64,000 bases of DNA from Palsa-504 sp963835775. Lineage in GTDB: Bacteria; Actinomycetota; Actinomycetes; Streptosporangiales; Streptosporangiaceae. Position 1 is the stretch's first letter, and each line of letters starts with the position of its first letter. A model generated the notes under the pieces. That model was given only the letters and a program-made list of their open reading frames with translations. It was not told the origin of the DNA and made no database searches. This document shows positions 59,888 through 64,000 of the stretch, one piece after another. The position numbers and the translations under genes are program-made. The DNA is taken from NCBI GenBank assembly GCA_963835775.1, contig CAWIHB010000015.1:1-64000 (forward strand), given 5' to 3'.

Positions 59888-61147
59888 ATGAACGATGATC
59901 CGGGCGCTCTGCCCGGCCAAGCCCAATCCCGACAAGCCCAATCCCGACAAGCCCAATCCCGACAGGCGCTGCCCGGCCAGGCGAGGCTGTCCAGCGGGCC
60001 GGGCGGGGCCGCGGGCGGCTCGTGGCCGCCAGACACCGGCGGCGGGCGGCCCGGGAGCATCGTGTTCATCGCGTGGCGGGACCTGGCCAACCGGCTGGCC
60101 GGGGGTTCGGAGGTGCTGGTCGACCAGCTGGCTTCCGGGCTGCTGGCCCGCGGCCACCGGGTGACGTTGCTGTGCGGCGGGCAGGTGGCCGAACGGCCCT
60201 ACCAGATCGTGCGCACCGGCGGCACCTACTCCCAGTTCCTGCGCGCGCCCCTGACCTACCTGCGGCACTTCAGGGACGCCGACCTGATCGTCGAGGTCTG
60301 CAACGGGATGCCCTTCCTGGCGCCGCTCTGGTCCAGGCGGCCGGTGATCTGCCTGGTGAACCACGTGCACACCGAGTTGTGGCCGATCCGGTTCCGCCCG
60401 CCGCTGTCCACCGCGGGCCGGCGCATCGAGAGCACGGTCATGCCCTGGGTGCACCGCAAGAACCTGTTCCTGACCGTATCCGGTTCCACGGCGGAGTCGC
60501 TGGAGCAGATGGGAGTCGGCCGGGACCGGATCCGGCAGATCTGCAACGGCGTGGTCCGGCCCGACCCGCCGGCCCCGCGCTCGGCCGACCCGCTGTTCCT
60601 CGCGCTCGGCCGGCTCACCGACTACAAGCGCCTGGACCTGCTGCTGCGGCTGTGGGACCGGGTGCGGCAGGTGACCGGCGGACGGCTGGTGATCGCCGGG
60701 GACGGGCCGGAGCGGGCCCGGCTCGAGGCGCTGGCCGGACCTGACGTGGTGTTCACCGGCCGGGTCTCGGAGCAGGAGAAGCACCGGCTGCTGTGCGCGG
60801 CGTGGCTGCTGGTGCACCCGGCCCTGATCGAGGGCTGGGGCATCGTGGTATCCGAGGCGGCGATCCGCGGCACCCCGGCGGTGGCGTTCGACGTGCCCGG
60901 GCTGCGTGATTCGGTGGTGGGGGGCGAGACCGGGATGCTGGTGCGGACCGAGGGCCAGTTCGCCTCGGCCTGGGCGTCGCTGGCCATCGACGGGCCACGC
61001 CGGGAGGCGCTCGGCCGGGCGGCGCGCAACCGGGCGCTGCAGCTGCACTGGTCGGCCGCGGTGGCAGGGTTCGCGGAGGTGGCCGGCGAGGCGATCAAGC
61101 GGGCCCCTATCAAGCATCGAGCCGCCCGGGAGCCGTCATGGCGGTGA
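59888..61147 (+). CDS. GT4-family glycosyltransferase
   Basis: 419 residues. After a low-complexity N-terminus with three QSRQA repeats (15-bp units at about 59,928-59,972), the GT-B fold begins: SIVFIAWRDLANRLAGGSEV, LVDQLASGLLARGHRVTLLC. The C-domain shows LFLALGRLTDYKRLDLLLRL, VIAGDGPERARLEALAGPDV and LVHPALIEGWGIVVSEAAIR (the EGWG...E of GT4). It transfers a sugar from a nucleotide donor. From memory, an Rv0225-like place next to the methyltransferase supports a role in wall glycan synthesis. It overlaps the next methyltransferase gene by 10 bases. Confidence 0.93.
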   Translation: MNDDPGALPGQAQSRQAQSRQAQSRQALPGQARLSSGPGGAAGGSWPPDTGGGRPGSIVFIAWRDLANRLAGGSEVLVDQLASGLLARGHRVTLLCGGQVAERPYQIVRTGGTYSQFLRAPLTYLRHFRDADLIVEVCNGMPFLAPLWSRRPVICLVNHVHTELWPIRFRPPLSTAGRRIESTVMPWVHRKNLFLTVSGSTAESLEQMGVGRDRIRQICNGVVRPDPPAPRSADPLFLALGRLTDYKRLDLLLRLWDRVRQVTGGRLVIAGDGPERARLEALAGPDVVFTGRVSEQEKHRLLCAAWLLVHPALIEGWGIVVSEAAIRGTPAVAFDVPGLRDSVVGGETGMLVRTEGQFASAWASLAIDGPRREALGRAARNRALQLHWSAAVAGFAEVAGEAIKRAPIKHRAAREPSWR

Positions 61148-61872
61148 CCGCCCCGGCGCCGGGCCACCCGCTGCGGGAGTTCTACTCCCGGCCGGGCGTT
61201 CCGCTCAGCTCGGGCCCGGACCGGGCCCGGCGCCAGGCCCGGATGCTGGCTGCGGTGCTGCGGGGCTCGGCTGAGCCTGCCGTGATCGTCGACCTGGGCT
61301 GCGGCGACGGCGCCGCGCTGGCCGCCGCGGCCGGGCATAATCCGGCGCACCGGTTCGCCGGGATCGACTGGTCGGCTGACGCCGTGCGGCAGGCGCGGGC
61401 CCGGGGCCTGGCCGTGGTGCGCGCGGACATGGCCGCGCGCGGCCTGCCGGTGGCGGACGGCGCCGCGGACGTGGTGATCATGAGCGAGGTGATCGAGCAC
61501 CTGGTGGACCCGGACCGGGCGGTGGCCGAGGTCCGGCGGATGCTCCGGCCCGGCGGCTCGCTGGTGCTGTCCACGCCCAACCTGGCCGCCTGGTACAACC
61601 GGGCGCTGCTCGCCGCCGGGATCCAGCCGGTGTTCTCCGAGGTGAGCCTGCACGGGGTGTTCGGCAGGCCGGGCCGCGTGGTGGCCGGCCACCTGCGCCT
61701 GTTCACCCGGCGGGCGCTGACCGAGTTCCTGGCCGCGAACGGGTTCGGCTGCGTGACCGTAGCCGGGGCCCGCTACCACGACGTGCCGCGGCCGCTGGGC
61801 CCGCTGGACCGGGCCTTCTGCCGGTGGCCGTCGGCCGCGTCTATCCTGCTGGTGCACGCCCGGAAGGAATGA
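61138..61872 (+). CDS. Class I SAM-dependent methyltransferase
   Basis: 244 residues. VIVDLGCGDGAALAAAAGHN is motif I, FAGIDWSADAVRQARARGLA the acidic loop, VVIMSEVIEHLVDPDRAVAE motif IV and MLRPGGSLVLSTPNLAAWYN motif V. The C-terminus LHGVFGRPGRVVAGHLRLFT and EFLAANGFGCVTVAGARYH is as in methyltransferases of polysaccharide clusters. It overlaps the GT4 gene by 10 bases and is 7 bases before the propeller gene, so it is in their operon. Acts in the cytoplasm on sugar or lipid-linked substrate (inference). Confidence 0.92.
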   Translation: MAVTAPAPGHPLREFYSRPGVPLSSGPDRARRQARMLAAVLRGSAEPAVIVDLGCGDGAALAAAAGHNPAHRFAGIDWSADAVRQARARGLAVVRADMAARGLPVADGAADVVIMSEVIEHLVDPDRAVAEVRRMLRPGGSLVLSTPNLAAWYNRALLAAGIQPVFSEVSLHGVFGRPGRVVAGHLRLFTRRALTEFLAANGFGCVTVAGARYHDVPRPLGPLDRAFCRWPSAASILLVHARKE

Positions 61873-61879
61873 TCCCGCC

Positions 61880-63664
61880 ATGGCGCAAGCGTCCGGCACC
61901 AGAACCGGCGCGGACAGCCCTCCCGCCCGGCGCAGGCGCAGGCGCGGGCTCGAACTGGCCGGCCTGGCCATCGGGATCATCGCCGGGGTGAGCATCGCGC
62001 TGGCCTGGCTGGTCCCGGCGCGTGGCCACCAGCCGGGCGCGCCCCCGCTGCAGCTGACCGACCCTCCCGTCCTGATCCCCGGCATCCCCGGCATCCCCGG
62101 CTCGTCGGCGGGACCTGACCCGGCCGCGCTCGATGCGCAGTGGATCGCCTACTCCGACCGGTCCAGCTGCGCCGACTGGGCCGGCGGAGACGGGGTCTCC
62201 GCCATCCGGCTGAACTCCTCGCAGCTGGCCTGGTTCTTCTCCGACACCTTTATCGGCCCGGCCGGGCCGGCCATCGGCTTGTCCCGGCTGAGCGGGTTCG
62301 CGCACAACTCGCTGGTCATCCAGACCACGACCGGAACGGGCAGCACGTTCGTCACCATGACCGGCGGCGGCGCCTGCACCGGGCCGGACCGCCCCGGCAA
62401 CGCGGCCTCGGTGGTCGGGCTGGCCCCGGGCATCCCCGGCGGGCCGTCCGACCGGTACTGGGAGGAGGACGGCCTGGCGATCGGCGGCACGGTGGTCAAG
62501 TTCTACGACGCCTACCGGGCCGGGCTCGAACCGTACCACCCGCTCGGGACCGTGATCGCCACCTTCGGCCTCAGCCAGCTCAGCTTGGCCGGCCACGGGC
62601 CCCGGTACGGCGCGGTGGCCCGGCCGCACCTGATCCCGCTGCCGTCCTTCACCCCGGCCCGCGGCGGCGCGCCGATCCTGTGGGGGGCGGCGGTGCTGCG
62701 CTTGGGCAGCACCGTCTACGTGTACGGCACGCAGAGCCCGGACGTGTTCGTCCCGGGCAACCGGCTGTACCTGGCCCGGGTCCCGGCGGCGCGGCTGACC
62801 ACGTTCTCCGCCTGGCGGTTCTACGCCGGCGCCGGCACGTGGGCGGCCGGGCAGCAGGACGCCCGGCCGCTGCAGCCGCCGGGCAGCGGCCTGAGCGTGC
62901 CGTCCGGCTTCAGCGTGATCCAGGCCGGGGGGCGCTACTGGCTGATCCAGAACGGGCCGCTGGCCGGCACCGCGGACATCGATGCCTACCCGGCCAGCGC
63001 GCCGTGGGGCCCGTTCGACTACGCCGCGGGGAGGCTGCTGTACCGGGATCCGTCCATCGGGCTCGACGCCGCGGATGGGTACCGGATCATGTACGAGGCC
63101 CGGGCCGAGCCCGCGCTTTCCACCGGCAGCACGCTGGTGATCAGCTACAACGTCAACTCCGAGGCGGTCACCACCGGCTGCGCGCCCATGTCCAACTTCA
63201 CCAACACCTCGATCCTGCCGCGGTTCGTCGCCGTGCCGCTGGCCGCCTTCGGCGCCGGCGCGGCCCCTGGTTCGGCGACTGGTTCGGCCACTGGTTCGGC
63301 CCTTGGTCCGGCCCGCAGCGGCCCGCCGGGCTACCCGCCGATCGTGCAGCAGGACCCCTCGCAGTGGTTCGACGCGTGGGCGTATCGCGGTGACTGCCCG
63401 CCGGTGCCCGCCGTGCGGTCGGTGCAGGCCCGGCCGGGCACCGGCCAGGTCACGCTGAGCTGGCCGGATGCCGGACTCAACATCAGCTACCGGGTCTGGC
63501 TGCAAGGGCCGGGCGAGCCAGGGCAGGTCCCGGCGGCCATCGCGGGCACCAACTCGGCCACCATCACCAGGCTGCGGCCCGGCAGATTCCGGGCCAAGGT
63601 GGTGGCAGTCAACTTCTATGACCGCACCGGCCCTGCCGCCGAGGTAACGTTCACCGTGCCCTAG
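61880..63664 (+). CDS. Membrane-anchored beta-propeller protein with C-terminal FnIII domain
   Basis: 594 residues. Basic N-terminus (ARRRRRRG), one helix (LELAGLAIGIIAGVSIALAW) without a clear cleavage site, so type II anchored. Residues 85-440 repeat blade-like units (LAWFFSDTFIGPAGPAIGLS; AAVLRLGSTVYVYGTQSPDV; GFSVIQAGGRYWLIQNGPL), resembling the DUF4185/five-bladed glycosidase-like fold. A Gly/Ser/Ala-Thr linker with repeats of GSAT precedes a FnIII domain (VQARPGTGQVTLSWPDAGLN). It probably binds or trims a surface glycan. Ends the operon with the small DUF2613-like gene. Confidence 0.82.
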   Translation: MAQASGTRTGADSPPARRRRRRGLELAGLAIGIIAGVSIALAWLVPARGHQPGAPPLQLTDPPVLIPGIPGIPGSSAGPDPAALDAQWIAYSDRSSCADWAGGDGVSAIRLNSSQLAWFFSDTFIGPAGPAIGLSRLSGFAHNSLVIQTTTGTGSTFVTMTGGGACTGPDRPGNAASVVGLAPGIPGGPSDRYWEEDGLAIGGTVVKFYDAYRAGLEPYHPLGTVIATFGLSQLSLAGHGPRYGAVARPHLIPLPSFTPARGGAPILWGAAVLRLGSTVYVYGTQSPDVFVPGNRLYLARVPAARLTTFSAWRFYAGAGTWAAGQQDARPLQPPGSGLSVPSGFSVIQAGGRYWLIQNGPLAGTADIDAYPASAPWGPFDYAAGRLLYRDPSIGLDAADGYRIMYEARAEPALSTGSTLVISYNVNSEAVTTGCAPMSNFTNTSILPRFVAVPLAAFGAGAAPGSATGSATGSALGPARSGPPGYPPIVQQDPSQWFDAWAYRGDCPPVPAVRSVQARPGTGQVTLSWPDAGLNISYRVWLQGPGEPGQVPAAIAGTNSATITRLRPGRFRAKVVAVNFYDRTGPAAEVTFTVP

Positions 63665-63687
63665 CTCCGGCCGGAGGGAGGAGTTCC

Positions 63688-63825
63688 GTGCTCCGGTTGA
63701 TCATCGCCATCCTCATCGGCCTGGCCATCGCCGTCGGCGGGACCGTCCTGGTGGTGAACGTCGTGACCAGCCACGGCAGCGGCACACCCGGCACCTCCTC
63801 GACCTACAACTACGGCTCCCGCTGA
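63688..63825 (+). CDS. DUF2613-like small membrane or secreted peptide
   Basis: 45 residues from a GTG with GGAGGGAGGAG upstream, too small for ordinary gene finding. LRLIIAILIGLAIAVGGTVL, VVNVV is one helix; the end TYNYGSR resembles the YG-R end of DUF2613 proteins. From memory, such a peptide (Rv0236A) lies next to aftD in mycobacteria, so the shared context supports the call. Confidence 0.65.
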   Translation: MLRLIIAILIGLAIAVGGTVLVVNVVTSHGSGTPGTSSTYNYGSR

Positions 63826-63866
63826 CCGCCAGGGTCGTGGCTCGAAGGACATTGCGCCGACCGGCT

Positions 63867-64000
63867 TTAGCTGATCGTCGAGTCGACCACGACCGGCGCG
63901 GTGTCGTGGCCGTCGACATGGTCGAAGATGCCGGGGGCGTTCTGGAATACTCCGCTGGGATCGCCGTCCAGCGTGGAGTAGTCGATCCTCAGGGTCCCGC
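63867..64000 (-). CDS. Unidentified protein, C-terminal end only
   Basis: 43 codons from the right edge to the TAA at 63867: LRIDYSTLDGDPSGVFQNAP, GIFDHVDGHDTAPVVVDSTI and S. The codon use and sequence look real. Not enough to name; it is convergent with the envelope cluster. Confidence 0.6.
   Translation of the reverse strand, partial: GTLRIDYSTLDGDPSGVFQNAPGIFDHVDGHDTAPVVVDSTIS

Noticed and set aside
61841..63505. Minus-strand open frame of about 550 codons opposite the propeller gene
   Set aside because: Gly/Arg/Pro/Asp-rich shadow; the plus strand has a membrane anchor, blade repeats and FnIII domain and is linked in an operon.
1..64000. tRNA or rRNA genes
   Set aside because: No acceptor-T-loop patterns or rRNA-like conserved stretches were seen on reading both strands; a covariance-model scan could still find one.

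Overview
The window is high-G+C DNA with strong G/C third positions, short intergenic gaps and genes that mark an actinobacterium: a WhiB-family regulator with an AT-hook, a DtxR/IdeR-type iron box, an AftD-like arabinofuranosyltransferase with a DUF2613-like small protein, a LigD-type NHEJ polymerase domain, several very large LuxR (LAL) regulators, DUF4331 and Trm112-like proteins. Genus cannot be fixed from sequence alone; a soil-type, Streptosporangiales-like genome would fit. No rRNA, tRNA or CRISPR array was seen.

Positions 1-9,240 hold a minus-strand efflux locus: an ATPase-LuxR regulator, a DHA2-type MFS exporter, an alkylsulfatase-like metallo-beta-lactamase-fold protein and an MMPL exporter that runs off the left edge. 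Positions 9,400-28,900 mix intact metabolic genes (an ArsR-SRPBCC fusion, FrnE/DsbA-like protein, FUSC protein, SnoaL-like protein, DUF4331 protein, quinone-oxidoreductase-like enzyme, PQ-loop transporter with an Lrp regulator, PHA synthase divergent from an acyl-CoA dehydrogenase, thioredoxin-like protein) with many gene remnants. Most remnants share one form: the ends of the gene are recognisable, but the middle, including catalytic parts, has been removed, often with a frame change at the junction.

Positions 30,355-36,336 look like a decayed integrated element. A LuxR N-terminal fragment lies on its left and a LuxR C-terminal fragment on its right. Inside are a secreted protein, a GntR-like fragment, small zinc-ribbon proteins, a toxin-like/HTH pair with paired operator-like repeats, and a large serine recombinase that has lost its catalytic domain at the right edge. 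From 36,300 to 40,850 lie an RNase Z-like hydrolase, a WhiB7-like regulator and more remnants (M20 peptidase, Bax-inhibitor-1, MMPL, LuxR, GMC oxidoreductase).

From 41,000 the sequence becomes orderly: an iron-box-controlled bfd-bfr pair, an ECF sigma factor, LigD polymerase, an MFS carrier, a YciO/Sua5 protein coupled to RecQ, a TetR regulator beside a DrrAB-type ABC exporter, and a PPOX protein. Positions 51,589-63,825 form a cell-envelope cluster: two polytopic membrane proteins, a Trm112-like protein, the AftD-like transferase, two SAM methyltransferases, a GT4 glycosyltransferase, an anchored beta-propeller protein and a DUF2613-like peptide. They plausibly cooperate in building and decorating an arabinose-containing wall polymer.

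Repeated sequences stand out: a roughly 275-bp direct repeat that places one promoter and 19-codon leader in front of two different gene bodies; three copies of a short leader ORF ahead of LuxR starts; three CCGTTCGG/CCGAACGG hairpins; a 45-bp coding repeat in the PHA synthase; and 7-bp and 15-bp tandem arrays on each side of the MFS gene.
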